A DNA stretch of 64,000 bases from Acidobacteriota bacterium (GTDB lineage: Bacteria; Acidobacteriota; Terriglobia; Terriglobales; Acidobacteriaceae): assembly GCA_021846985.1 (NCBI GenBank), contig JAJZVX010000001.1, positions 186,001 to 250,000 on the forward strand, in the 5' to 3' direction. Position numbers and translations under genes: made by a program. Positions 18,833 to 26,803 of the stretch are shown here, piece by piece (positions within the stretch are counted from its first letter, which is position 1; the number at the start of each line of letters is the position of its first letter). The notes under the pieces are model-generated. The model ran no database searches. It was not told where the DNA came from and was given only the letters and a program-made list of their open reading frames with translations.

Positions 18833-19281
18833 GGTGTTTCCCCTTCTTCGGATGCGGCGTACCGCGCTTTCAACCGCAACTCATTGATCCGCAGCGCGAA
18901 GATCTGTTCGCGGCAGCCCATGTAGTGATCGAATGCCAAGAGCGCCAGCTCGTCGATGCGGCTTTCGAGGGAGTCCGGAACGGCGCCGCCCCATTCTCGG
19001 ATGGCGGTGCGCAGGTCGAAGACAAAGCGCACCGCATCGGAAGGACCGAAGTCCTGCACCGCGCGCATCCGGATGATCGCATCGAGCGCCTGCGCGATGC
19101 GCTGCCTGTCCATCTTTCCCATCAGCTCGCCGGCCAGGATGGTCAGGCTTTCCCGAAGCGTGTGCCCAACCGGATTGCGAAAAGGATCCTGTTCACCGCG
19201 CAGGAACGGAAGGGTCTGCGCGGGGTACGATTGCAGAACCCGCTCGACCCACCGTTCAACGATGGCCCTGTCCGCGCTCAT
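18829..19281 (-). CDS. RsbRD N-terminal-domain protein in the dsr operon
   Basis: 150-residue alpha-helical protein resembling the RsbRD_N domain, which in other proteins is the sensory part of stressosome-type regulators. Recognisable segments: FLRGEQDPFRNPVGHTLRES, RMRAVQDFGPSDAVRFVF and ALLAFDHYMGCREQIFALR. No STAS domain or other output domain is present. It starts 6 bases after dsrC and overlaps dsrM by 4, so it is an integral operon member. Similar stand-alone domains occur next to dsrM in sulfate reducers, where a role with the membrane complex is assumed but not proven. Confidence 0.75.
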   Translation of the reverse strand: MSADRAIVERWVERVLQSYPAQTLPFLRGEQDPFRNPVGHTLRESLTILAGELMGKMDRQRIAQALDAIIRMRAVQDFGPSDAVRFVFDLRTAIREWGGAVPDSLESRIDELALLAFDHYMGCREQIFALRINELRLKARYAASEEGETP

Positions 19282-19287
19282 CGCCGG

Positions 19288-19605
19288 TTACACGCATCCC
19301 GTCGGTTTGGGCAGGCCGGCGAGCTTGCAGGCGCCTTTGGCGGGGCCAGAAGGAAAGAGCTGATAGATTTCGCTCAGCTTGTATCCTGTCTCCTTGCAGA
19401 CTTTGCGCACCATGGGAGCGATGCCAAACTGGAGATAATAGTTGCGGATGTAATTAATTACCTTCCAGTGCCCGTCGGTCAGCTGGTCGATCGACTCGGT
19501 TCTGGCAAAATCCTTGGCTACCGCGTCGCTCCACTTATCCGGCTCCTGCAGAAAGCCGTCCTCATCCACCTCGTACTGTCTTCCTTCCACTTCAAAGATC
19601 GACAC
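19288..19605 (-). CDS. dsrC: DsrC, sulfur-carrying partner of DsrAB
   Basis: 105-residue protein with the flexible C-terminal arm intact: the two essential cysteines lie in GACKLAGLPKPTGCV, 11 residues apart as in true DsrC (not TusE or RspA). It receives the sulfite-derived sulfur from DsrAB as a trisulfide, which DsrMKJOP then reduces. The dense dsr neighbourhood (dsrL 14 bases upstream, RsbRD_N gene 6 bases downstream) confirms the role. Confidence 0.95.
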   Translation of the reverse strand: MSIFEVEGRQYEVDEDGFLQEPDKWSDAVAKDFARTESIDQLTDGHWKVINYIRNYYLQFGIAPMVRKVCKETGYKLSEIYQLFPSGPAKGACKLAGLPKPTGCV

Positions 19606-19619
19606 CGTTCACCTCGCAG

Positions 19620-20813
19620 TCAGTTCATTTCGATGTATCCGCAGGGACATGATTCCGCGCATTTTCCGCATCCGTTGCAGAGGTCGAGCTTGATTTTGTA
19701 GTGTTCGCCCTTGGGCAGTTTGACAAAGCAGTTTTTGCTGCAGTACATCCAACACGTTTCGCAGTCCATGCACATGCCGCAGGACATGCAGCGGGTGGCT
19801 TCGGCGAGGGCCTCGGCTTCAGTGAGGGCCTCCGCTTCGCTGCTCAGCGGCGCCGCTTCTGGATACCAGTCCAGCTTCATCCGGTCCGAACGGATGACAG
19901 CTGCCGGCCAGGTCTGGGGCACCGTGCAACATTCGAATTGGGCGGCGATGACTTCCGCTACTGCGCGTCCCTGGGCGATGGCGACGCTGATGGTGTTCAA
20001 TGCCTTGCGATCGACTTCCACCGCCTCCTGAAGCGGGATCGCAGGCAATTCCGCCGGCAACTCGCCCACGGTGGCCGCCTGGCCATCCGTGCCTTCGCGC
20101 AGTTCCAGTTGCGCTGCCTTCTGCAGTCCCAAGGCAAAAAAGACCGCATCGTAGCCGCGCCGCAACTCCTCCAGTGAAAGATCGCGGCCCACCGCGCAGC
20201 CGCTGCGCATTTCGATCCCCAACTGAAGGATGTTGGCAATCTCCCCGTCCAGCACCTCGGCAGGGAGGATGGTCCGCGGAACGCGATAGCGCATCATGCC
20301 GCCGGGCCTGGGCGCGGCGTCGATGAGCGTTACCGCATAGCCTTTGCGCGCCAGGTGATAGGCTGCGGAGAGGCCGGCGGGCCCTGCGCCCACCACCGCG
20401 ATGCGCGCAGCGGCAGCACGCCTGGGGGCGGCAAGCTCCACGCGCAGCCCGTTGGCGATGGCGAAATCCCCCACAAACCGTTCCAGCTGCCGGATGGATA
20501 CGGCGCCGTCCTTGGCCTTGCGGTTACAGTTCAACTCGCACGGATGCTGGCAGACGCGCCCGCAGATGGCCGGGAAAGGGTTGGCCTCCAGAATCTTTCG
20601 CCAGGCAAGTTCGAAAGCCTGGGCGGCGGTGCGCCCGTAAGCCTGGTGCTGCGCCAGCGTCACCAGCCATGAGCGCACGTCGGCGCTGTTGACACAGCTA
20701 TGCATGCACGGCGCGGTCTTGGCAGTGTACGAGGGACGGCGCGGACTGACGTCGGCGCCGCTCGCAGTGGCATGTTTGATGACTGGCTTCTTGACTTCCT
20801 TGAACAGTCCCAT
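19620..20813 (-). CDS. dsrL: DsrL-like iron-sulfur flavoprotein lacking the NAD(P)H domain
   Basis: 397 residues, against roughly 650 in full-length DsrL. Present: the N-terminal Fer4_20-type cysteine domain (about residues 36-96), the FAD Rossmann loop VVGAGPAGLSAAYHLARKGY (140-159) with PRPGGMMRYRVP, and the C-terminal double ferredoxin segment (CMSCGMCMDCETC... and CNGCGKCAESCP, 342-390). Absent: the second Rossmann fold of the GltD family and its FAGGD motif. The chain jumps from the FAD domain end (YDAVFFALG, ~221-229) across about 35 residues to the post-domain helix VAIAQGRAVAEVIAAQ. The frame is open throughout. NAD(P)H use therefore looks impossible; electrons could come from ferredoxin or another donor. 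Lies between dsrB and dsrC. Confidence 0.85.
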   Translation of the reverse strand: MGLFKEVKKPVIKHATASGADVSPRRPSYTAKTAPCMHSCVNSADVRSWLVTLAQHQAYGRTAAQAFELAWRKILEANPFPAICGRVCQHPCELNCNRKAKDGAVSIRQLERFVGDFAIANGLRVELAAPRRAAAARIAVVGAGPAGLSAAYHLARKGYAVTLIDAAPRPGGMMRYRVPRTILPAEVLDGEIANILQLGIEMRSGCAVGRDLSLEELRRGYDAVFFALGLQKAAQLELREGTDGQAATVGELPAELPAIPLQEAVEVDRKALNTISVAIAQGRAVAEVIAAQFECCTVPQTWPAAVIRSDRMKLDWYPEAAPLSSEAEALTEAEALAEATRCMSCGMCMDCETCWMYCSKNCFVKLPKGEHYKIKLDLCNGCGKCAESCPCGYIEMN

Positions 20814-20848
20814 CCGCGCCTCACAATGCTGGGACGCCGGCGCGCGGG

Positions 20849-21934
20849 TCAGTACCGGATATGGGCCGACCGCGCGAACGTCAATCCCGCGTGTTTGAAA
20901 TCGTCAATGTGGTACCGGGTGAACTCGAAGCCGGTCAACTCGAAGAACCTGGGCCAGCCCACGCGGTCGATCCATTCGCCCACGCGCTCATACTTGCGCG
21001 CGTTCTGGCGATAGACATCGACGATCTTGACTACCGCCTCGACGACCTCCGGCCAGTGCGGAGGATTGTTGGGTAGAAACGGAATGGCGAGCTTCGAGAA
21101 TCTGGGCTCGCTGCGCGCGTTGCTCACCTTGCCGCCAACCCAGATGGAGAGGCCATCGTTCTCGGCATCGTTCAACTGCATCGCGGGGCACACGGTGTAG
21201 CAGTTGCCGCAGTACATGCACTGTTCTTCGATCACGTCCACGGAGGGCTTGCCTTCGAAGGTGGCCGAGCGGATGGCTCCGGTCGGGCACGACGAGATCA
21301 GCGTGGGCACCTCGCAGACCTTGGGGAGGATATCCTTCTGGATCTTCGGCGGACGGCGATGTACGCCCAGGATGGCAATGTCGGAGCAGTGTACCGCACC
21401 GCACATATTCAGGCAGCAGGCCAGCGCGATGCGCAGCTTGGCGGGCATATCTTCGTGCGTGAAGCGGTCGCAGAGGGCATCCATGACGGACTTGACGATG
21501 CCCGATGCGTCGGTGGCCGCAGAGTGGCAGTGCACCCATCCCTGCGTATGCACGATGTTGCTGATGGAGTTGTTGGTTCCGCCCACGGGCACGCCCATGG
21601 CCGCCAGATCCTGCTTGAGCGGCTCGATTCCGGCCGGATCTTCGAGCAGAAACTCGATATTGTTGCGGCTGGTGAAGCGCAGATGGCCTCCGCAATATTT
21701 GTCGGCCAGGTCGGCGAACTTGCGTATGGTCTGGATGCTGAGCAACCGGGGCGCACCGCCGCGCACGGTGTACAGACGGTCGCCAGATTCGGCCACGTGG
21801 CACAACACGCCCGGGGCCAGCTTCTCGTGATACTTCCACTTTCCGTAGTTCTTCCGGATGATGGGCGGAAGATACTTGTCATAGGACGGAGGGCCAATGT
21901 CGGTGAGTCGCGGCTGAAGTGGAGTTGTTGTCAT
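20849..21934 (-). CDS. dsrB: dissimilatory sulfite reductase beta subunit
   Basis: 361-residue siroheme/[4Fe-4S] subunit carrying the catalytic siroheme of the DsrAB heterotetramer. Cluster-binding cysteines are seen in [13 protein letters not shown] and CPTG, and an inserted ferredoxin domain in [12 protein letters not shown]. The start overlaps the dsrA stop by 4 bases, coupling the two subunits. 35 bases separate it from dsrL. Whether the enzyme is of the reductive or oxidative type needs a tree; DsrD in the operon favours reductive. Confidence 0.96.
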   Translation of the reverse strand: MTTTPLQPRLTDIGPPSYDKYLPPIIRKNYGKWKYHEKLAPGVLCHVAESGDRLYTVRGGAPRLLSIQTIRKFADLADKYCGGHLRFTSRNNIEFLLEDPAGIEPLKQDLAAMGVPVGGTNNSISNIVHTQGWVHCHSAATDASGIVKSVMDALCDRFTHEDMPAKLRIALACCLNMCGAVHCSDIAILGVHRRPPKIQKDILPKVCEVPTLISSCPTGAIRSATFEGKPSVDVIEEQCMYCGNCYTVCPAMQLNDAENDGLSIWVGGKVSNARSEPRFSKLAIPFLPNNPPHWPEVVEAVVKIVDVYRQNARKYERVGEWIDRVGWPRFFELTGFEFTRYHIDDFKHAGLTFARSAHIRY

Positions 21935-23148
21935 TGCTCGCCCTCCTTTTCGGCTTGGAAGTAAATGTAGGGATTGTCGCGGGGCGCCGAGACCATCTCC
22001 GGCGCGGGATCGAGCCCGATGCCCTCAAGAAATGCGGGCAGCCCTACGCGCTGGATCAACTCGCCGATGCGTTCGCGGTTGGTGCCATATTCGTCCCAGA
22101 AATCCCAGATGCGCGAGACCAGTTCCTTGATGGTCTCAAACAACTCGTCAGCGGGAACAAAGGGAATGAGCACGGAGGAAAGCAGCGCACCCTGGAGGAT
22201 GGGAGCCTTGGCGCCCAGCAGGATTACCGCGCCTTTCTCCTTGCCGGGGCGAAGCGCCTTGGGCATGACGTTGATGCAGTGCATGCAGCGCACGCAGTCG
22301 CGGTTGTCAATGCTGAGCTTCTTGCCGTCCCAGTCCATGCACTTGGTTGGGCAGTGGCTGCAAACGTCCTTTTGAATGTCAAGGCCGGCGGCGGCGTAAT
22401 TGGCCACCTCCGCGTGATCGACCTGCATTTCGTCCTTCCACGTTCCAATAATGGACATGTCGGCGCGGGCGATGGAGGCTACGCAGTCATTGGGGCAGGC
22501 CGAGCACTTGAACTTGAACTTGTAGGGGAAAGCAGGGCGATGCAGTTCGTCCTGGTAGTGCATGGTCAGGTCATAGCAGAGCTTCATGGAGTCATAGCAA
22601 GCCCACTCGCAACGCGCCATGCCCACGCAACTGGAAGGCGTGCGCACCGCCGATCCGGAGCCGCCCAGATCGAAGCCGGCGTGCGTAAGCTCCTGGAAAG
22701 TCGGCTCCAACTGGTCCGTGGTTGTTCCGAGGAGGATGATGTCGCCCGTGGAGCCATGCATGTTGGTCACTCCGGAGCCGCGCCGCTCCCAAATATCGCA
22801 GATGGTGCGCAGCGCCTCACTGGAGTAAAACCAGCCGGCGGGATGATTGACGCGCAGGGTATGGAAGTGGGCTACATTGGGGAACTGCTCGCCTACGTCG
22901 CTGTAGCGGCCGATCACGCCGCCGCCATAACCCAGTACGCCGACAAGCCCGCCATGCTTCCAGTGACTTTTCTTGTCCTCGTACGATAACTCCAATTGTC
23001 CCAAAAGGTCGCGGGCACTGTCGCTGGTCTTGGCGGCGGCTTTGATCTCGGACACGAAACTTGGCCACGGACCTTTCTCAAGTTCGTCGAGCAGTTTCGT
23101 CTGCGGTTGGTGGTTTGCGCGCTTCTTCTCGTCAGGAGCGTCTGCCAT
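21931..23148 (-). CDS. dsrA: dissimilatory sulfite reductase alpha subunit
   Basis: 405-residue subunit. Siroheme-coupled cluster motifs: [18 protein letters not shown] and [12 protein letters not shown]; the ferredoxin domain has CSHCPTKC and CVRCMHC. The start is ATG 23148, preceded by AAAGGAG at good spacing; a GTG three bases earlier is ignored. It is the first gene of a 14-gene minus-strand operon reaching 10473, with a CRP/FNR-like palindrome and a -10-like box about 70-110 bp upstream. Confidence 0.96.
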   Translation of the reverse strand: MADAPDEKKRANHQPQTKLLDELEKGPWPSFVSEIKAAAKTSDSARDLLGQLELSYEDKKSHWKHGGLVGVLGYGGGVIGRYSDVGEQFPNVAHFHTLRVNHPAGWFYSSEALRTICDIWERRGSGVTNMHGSTGDIILLGTTTDQLEPTFQELTHAGFDLGGSGSAVRTPSSCVGMARCEWACYDSMKLCYDLTMHYQDELHRPAFPYKFKFKCSACPNDCVASIARADMSIIGTWKDEMQVDHAEVANYAAAGLDIQKDVCSHCPTKCMDWDGKKLSIDNRDCVRCMHCINVMPKALRPGKEKGAVILLGAKAPILQGALLSSVLIPFVPADELFETIKELVSRIWDFWDEYGTNRERIGELIQRVGLPAFLEGIGLDPAPEMVSAPRDNPYIYFQAEKEGEQ

Positions 23149-23218
23149 CACGCTCTCCTTTCGCCGGAATTTGTCGGGTTATAAGACTGGATCGGGCTCT
23201 CTCGTAACTGCGCTTCGG

Positions 23219-23261
23219 AGTGTAGACCCGATACTAATGCGTTGCTGTGACGACTATCACT
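23219..23261 (-). promoter_or_regulatory. candidate dsrA promoter with CRP/FNR/HcpR-like operator
   Basis: The palindrome TGTGA-CGACTA-TCACT lies at 23246-23261 (one mismatch to TGTGA-N6-TCACA). Reading on the minus strand, exactly 21 bases separate it from TACACT (23224 to 23219), a plausible -10 box. That places the operator at -41.5 from a start near 23212, the class II activator position, and leaves a ~63-base leader before the dsrA ATG. Confidence 0.6.
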
Positions 23262-23532
23262 GAAACTACCTTGTCTGTGATCGGCGTTGAGAGGATATAA
23301 GTTGGCAGGCGTAGAAGAAATCGGCAAGGTAGCGAAAGCAGAGCGCTCTGCCTGTCTATCGGGCATAAGACGATCGAGCATAGATAGAACAAGGAGCCTT
23401 AGATCGACAGAACCAATGAATTAGGCAAGAGTAGGATCCTGCTGCGAGCGCATGTCCCCGTGGAAGCGCAGAAGTCCACGTTCCGAGCGGCGAGCGAAGT
23501 CCAACACTCTGTGAGGGAAAAGCGGATTGCGT

Positions 23533-23548
23533 GCGGCTGCGCAGCCGC
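23533..23548 (-). terminator. hairpin after dsrK2
   Basis: GCGGCTGCGCAGCCGC is a perfect 16-base palindrome starting 4 bases after the dsrK2 stop (minus strand). CTTTTCCC follows some ten bases further on. Candidate terminator separating dsrM2K2 from dsrA transcription. Confidence 0.5.
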
Positions 23549-23552
23549 GACG

Positions 23553-25160
23553 CTATCGCCACTCCCACTCGATAAATCCGGGCTTTACGTCGACCATCGC
23601 GTTCACAATGAGTTCGACGAGCCCGCCGTACAGAATCCGGTTTTCCTCCCATAGGTTGTAGTAAGCGAGCATGTCGCGGAACTGGCCTTTGCAGTTACTG
23701 CACGGCGCGCACAGATACTTTTGCGTTTCCGGGCCGATGCAGTCGGCGAAAGCGTTCAATATCTGCTCCATTTTCTTGCGCCCCGCCACCTGGAAGCGCC
23801 AGTCGGTGAAGTTGTTGCCGCTCATGATGGCAAAGCCGCTGCCGCCGCCGCAGCAGTAGTTGTCCACGCCGTGCGGCTCCATCTCGCGGAACCGCGGACA
23901 AAGCTGGTGGAGAATCTCGCGCTGCGGCTCTACCACACCCATCAGGCGCACCATGTTGCAGGGGTCGTGGAGGGTGACGGGAAAATCGTTGCGCGCCGGG
24001 TCGAATTGGATCTTGCCGCTCATCACAATGTCTCGCAGCAAGGGCAGGGAGCTCATGCGGGGAATATTGAGATCGCCGGTCAAGAGGCGGTCAGCGGTGA
24101 CGCAAAGCGCTTTGTGGGCGTGGCCGCATTCGCCGAGCACGATGCGCTTGACGCCGAGCTTGCGGGCGGCTTCAACGTGCTTGATCGCCACGCGCGCAAG
24201 CTGCGCATCGTCGTACCACAGGCCATAATTGATGGAGTCGTAACCGGCCAATTCCGAGGACATGGTCCAGTTAACCCCAGCCATGGTGAGAATCAGCGCA
24301 TAAGCGCCGGGATTCTCGGGCCAGGCCATGATTTCGCCGGCGTTGTGGATGAGAAGCACGTCCGCTCCCTGCACATCCCAGGGGGTGTGAACCTCGATGC
24401 CCGTTTTTTCGCTGATGTCCTCGTCGATGAAGGCGATGTTATCTTTCACGATTTCGGCCGTCATGCCCGTCGAGGAGCCGACCTTGAGCTGCAGCATGGA
24501 TCCCTGTTCGTGGAGCTCCTTGGCGGCGATGCCCATCTCCTGGCTGAAGAGCTTGCGTAACTCACGGGCCACCAGGCCGTTGTCGCAGCCGATGGGGCAG
24601 GACTGCGCGCAGCGCCGGCAAAGGTTGCAGCGGTACGACAGCTCGACGAGCCGCGCCACCAGCGGCCAGTTGAGGCGAATGCGGCCGTGTTGCCATGCCG
24701 ACAGCAGACCGCCGTGCTTGATGTACTTGAAATAGAGACGGCGCAGGACCTCGGAGCGGAAGGTGGGCCGGTAGAGTTCGTTGCGCCCACTGGCCTCGAA
24801 GATATGGCAGGACGCGGCGCAGGTCTGGCAGCCGGTGCAGTGCTCCATGGTGAGCAGTAGGGGCTGCAGAAAGGTCCAGTTGTTTTCTTTATCGAAGAGC
24901 TTGTCGAGGCCGGAAAGGAACTGCGCGACCAGTTTTTTCTCCTCTTCCGGAGTCTTGGGCTGGGGCACGTTGACCGCGCAGGTATCGTCCAGCCCGCATT
25001 CGTAGCGGTCGACGCACTGCGCGGAAAGAGGCGGCCAGGGGTGTTGACGCTCCGCGTTGGACAGCGGCTCAGGCAGCGGCATCAACTCCTCGTTCTCGAC
25101 ATGGGTCAGGGGCATGCGATCGTTGCGGGAAAGGTCATGCAGATCGGCAGAGCGGCTCAC
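23553..25160 (-). CDS. DsrK2, second HdrD/DsrK-like iron-sulfur protein
   Basis: 535-residue paralogue of DsrK. Two ferredoxin-type motifs (CTGCQTCAASC and CNLCRRCAQSCP) precede two CCG-type half-domains (HDPCNMVRL and YCCGGGSGF), plus a CAPCSNCKGQ segment near the C-terminus. It overlaps the upstream dsrM2 by 4 bases. DsrMK pairs without JOP occur in Gram-positive and archaeal sulfate reducers; related HmeCD and TmcBC modules also match this architecture. Here it sits between dsrA and the apr operon, so a sulfur role is likely, but its substrate (DsrC trisulfide or another disulfide) cannot be read from sequence. Confidence 0.82.
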   Translation of the reverse strand: MSRSADLHDLSRNDRMPLTHVENEELMPLPEPLSNAERQHPWPPLSAQCVDRYECGLDDTCAVNVPQPKTPEEEKKLVAQFLSGLDKLFDKENNWTFLQPLLLTMEHCTGCQTCAASCHIFEASGRNELYRPTFRSEVLRRLYFKYIKHGGLLSAWQHGRIRLNWPLVARLVELSYRCNLCRRCAQSCPIGCDNGLVARELRKLFSQEMGIAAKELHEQGSMLQLKVGSSTGMTAEIVKDNIAFIDEDISEKTGIEVHTPWDVQGADVLLIHNAGEIMAWPENPGAYALILTMAGVNWTMSSELAGYDSINYGLWYDDAQLARVAIKHVEAARKLGVKRIVLGECGHAHKALCVTADRLLTGDLNIPRMSSLPLLRDIVMSGKIQFDPARNDFPVTLHDPCNMVRLMGVVEPQREILHQLCPRFREMEPHGVDNYCCGGGSGFAIMSGNNFTDWRFQVAGRKKMEQILNAFADCIGPETQKYLCAPCSNCKGQFRDMLAYYNLWEENRILYGGLVELIVNAMVDVKPGFIEWEWR

Positions 25161-26134
25161 TTCCTCACCTCCTCAGCAGGATTTGACGCGGCGATGTCCG
25201 CCCAGCTTTTCTTGCCGTCTGCGCCCATGTGCGGTGCGGCCCAGGTAGGACGCAAGCGAAGGGAGGTCGCGATCTTGTGCTCCAGAGGCCCGTTTCTTGG
25301 GTTGCGCTGGTCGTCCCATCGCACCGAGTGCCAAGTAAAGTACTTGGCAATAAAGTGGGCCATGTGCGTGAAAGGAATGTAGGCCAGCAGCAGAGAGGCG
25401 AGCACAATGCCGAGGCTGGGAACTACGGCGGCGCGGGCGCCGAGGTCGAAGTGCAGAGCGCCGCGGAGGAGGGCCTTCATTGGCGCGGGGCCTTGCAGCA
25501 GGCCGGCGCCCAGCAGGGCGAAGGCGGCAATGAAGAAGGCGAGGTTGAAGAGGTCTCCGGGACGGGTGTAGTTTTTGAGCGCCGGGTCGGCGATGCGGCG
25601 ATAGAGCAAGAGCAGCGCTCCGGCCAGGATCAGGAGGATGGCGACCAATGCGGCCCATTTGCATGCCAGCACGAGTGCGGAGAACAGAAACGCGGATGCG
25701 GGGCTGTGCATTAGGGAACCAGGCAGGGCCGAGAGGACGCCCAGCCCGATGGAGGCAATTACGAGGTAGAGGCCGAAGTGAAACAGGAATGAGGGCAGCC
25801 AGAGCGGTCGATTGAACTCCCACAATCCTCTAAGAAAGAGGATTTCGCGGAGCATGGTCGTCCATTCGCGGCGATGGTGAACGGCCTGTGGACTCAGCCA
25901 CCAGTCGCCGGATTCGAAGTACGAGCCGCCGTGCTCGACGCGGCCGGGTTCTTCGTGGGGAACAGGATACAGCTCCCAGCGCAAATGAAGCGGCGTGCGC
26001 GCATAAGTATAGATTCGCCAAAGACACCCAGCCAGGAAGAACCCCAATCCACCGTACAGGGCAAGATATACGGCCATCGTCATGCGTCTTTGCCTCCGGG
26101 ACCAGCCGTCGGGGTACGGCTGCTTGGAGGTCAA
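25157..26134 (-). CDS. DsrM2, cytochrome b partner of DsrK2
   Basis: 325-residue membrane protein with about six helices and conserved histidines in FLFHFGLYLVIAS and FTHMAHFIAKYF, the NarI-like layout of DsrM. A soluble C-terminal tail of ~50 residues follows. Start uncertain: 26134, or an in-frame ATG about 18 codons later nearer the first helix. Two CRP/FNR-like palindromes lie 27-68 bp upstream. Forms a two-gene operon with dsrK2, divergent from aprBA. Confidence 0.8.
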   Translation of the reverse strand: MTSKQPYPDGWSRRQRRMTMAVYLALYGGLGFFLAGCLWRIYTYARTPLHLRWELYPVPHEEPGRVEHGGSYFESGDWWLSPQAVHHRREWTTMLREILFLRGLWEFNRPLWLPSFLFHFGLYLVIASIGLGVLSALPGSLMHSPASAFLFSALVLACKWAALVAILLILAGALLLLYRRIADPALKNYTRPGDLFNLAFFIAAFALLGAGLLQGPAPMKALLRGALHFDLGARAAVVPSLGIVLASLLLAYIPFTHMAHFIAKYFTWHSVRWDDQRNPRNGPLEHKIATSLRLRPTWAAPHMGADGKKSWADIAASNPAEEVRK

Positions 26135-26160
26135 AGATAGGCCAGATCGAAAAGTAAAAA

Positions 26161-26176
26161 TGTGTCAAAGATCACA
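26161..26176. promoter_or_regulatory. CRP/FNR/HcpR-like operator proximal to dsrM2
   Basis: TGTGT-CAAAGA-TCACA, one mismatch to TGTGA-N6-TCACA, ending 27 bases before the dsrM2 start. This is so close to the gene that binding would more likely block than activate dsrM2, or it may serve aprB from afar. Confidence 0.5.
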
Positions 26177-26186
26177 GGAGTTACCG

Positions 26187-26202
26187 CGTGAGCCGAATCA
26201 CA
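26187..26202. promoter_or_regulatory. second CRP/FNR/HcpR-like operator near dsrM2
   Basis: CGTGA-GCCGAA-TCACA, one mismatch to the palindrome, 26 bp from the previous site. On the minus strand a weak -10-like CACATT (26164 to 26159) lies 22 bases downstream, overlapping the first site. Confidence 0.5.
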
Positions 26203-26446
26203 TGGGCAAAATCCGAATTGTCCTGTACTGTGGGCGGCATCACGCAAAAAGTTGACTTAGATGCAGAGCCAAAGAATATAGCGTAAGTCACATCACTACA
26301 ATTTGCTCCTCTATTTTCGCTATGTTCCGTCTAACGTGTTTGGAATGCGGAAGAATGCGAGAAGGGCGCGTGCGACACGGCTATATATGTAATAAACAGG
26401 TGAAAAATCGACCTATCTCCCTAAGTTATCTGGAGTACTAAGCAAG

Positions 26447-26489
26447 CGTGACCGCAGTCACAGATACCGAGGGAGTGCGAACGTAAAAT
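26447..26489 (+). promoter_or_regulatory. candidate aprB promoter with CRP/FNR/HcpR-like operator
   Basis: CGTGA-CCGCAG-TCACA (26447-26462) is followed, after exactly 21 bases, by TAAAAT (26484-26489), a good -10 box. This sets the operator at -41.5 from a start near 26496, the class II activator position and the same spacing as at dsrA. There is no recognisable -35 box, as expected for an activator-dependent promoter. Confidence 0.62.
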
Positions 26490-26803
26490 CGCCACGGTTT
26501 CAGAAGGCGAATGAAGTTATCCATGCGCCGGTGAAGCCAATCCCGCTGTTCGCAGCGCAGGTACCGTGGGCAAATCGCCGCTGTTTCTTCTGGAGACGAG
26601 CGAGCTTGCACACGCTGCGCATCGCGTATATTTCGGACCCGAAGAGAGCGCAGCTCGTAGAGGAGTAGTGTGCAGTGTTCGAGCTTCGATCACCTGATAA
26701 CCCGGACGGCACGAAAGAGGAAACTGCTCTGGGTGGCGTCTGCACGAGGAAAGAAAACCAGAACCTGTCTGTTACACCATGCGGGTTCCGCTGGAGGTGA
26801 GTA

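Larger units (their letters stand above)
23149..23552. other. about 400 bp promoter region of the dsr operon
   Basis: No gene was found. It separates the dsrK2 stop from the dsrA start, both on the minus strand. It contains the dsrA promoter elements (23219-23261) and a hairpin after dsrK2 (23533-23548). The part at 23270-23530 shows no recognised element. Confidence 0.6.
26135..26803. other. 669 bp divergent regulatory region between dsrM2 and aprB
   Basis: No gene was found; visibly richer in A/T than its flanks. It contains three good GTGA-N6-TCAC palindromes (26161-26176, 26187-26202, 26447-26462) and a weaker one, TGTGG-GCGGCA-TCACG at 26229-26244. The stretch from the predicted aprB start site (about 26496) to the GTG at 26804 would make an unusually long leader of ~300 bases; no riboswitch class was recognised in it. 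Confidence 0.65.

Noticed and set aside
23276-23291. Further palindrome-like TGTGA-TCGGCG-TTGAG upstream of dsrA
   Set aside because: Only the left half matches the motif; the right half has too many mismatches.
26282-26297. CGTAA-GTCACA-TCACT in the apr region as a further operator
   Set aside because: Three mismatches to the palindrome; not distinguishable from chance.
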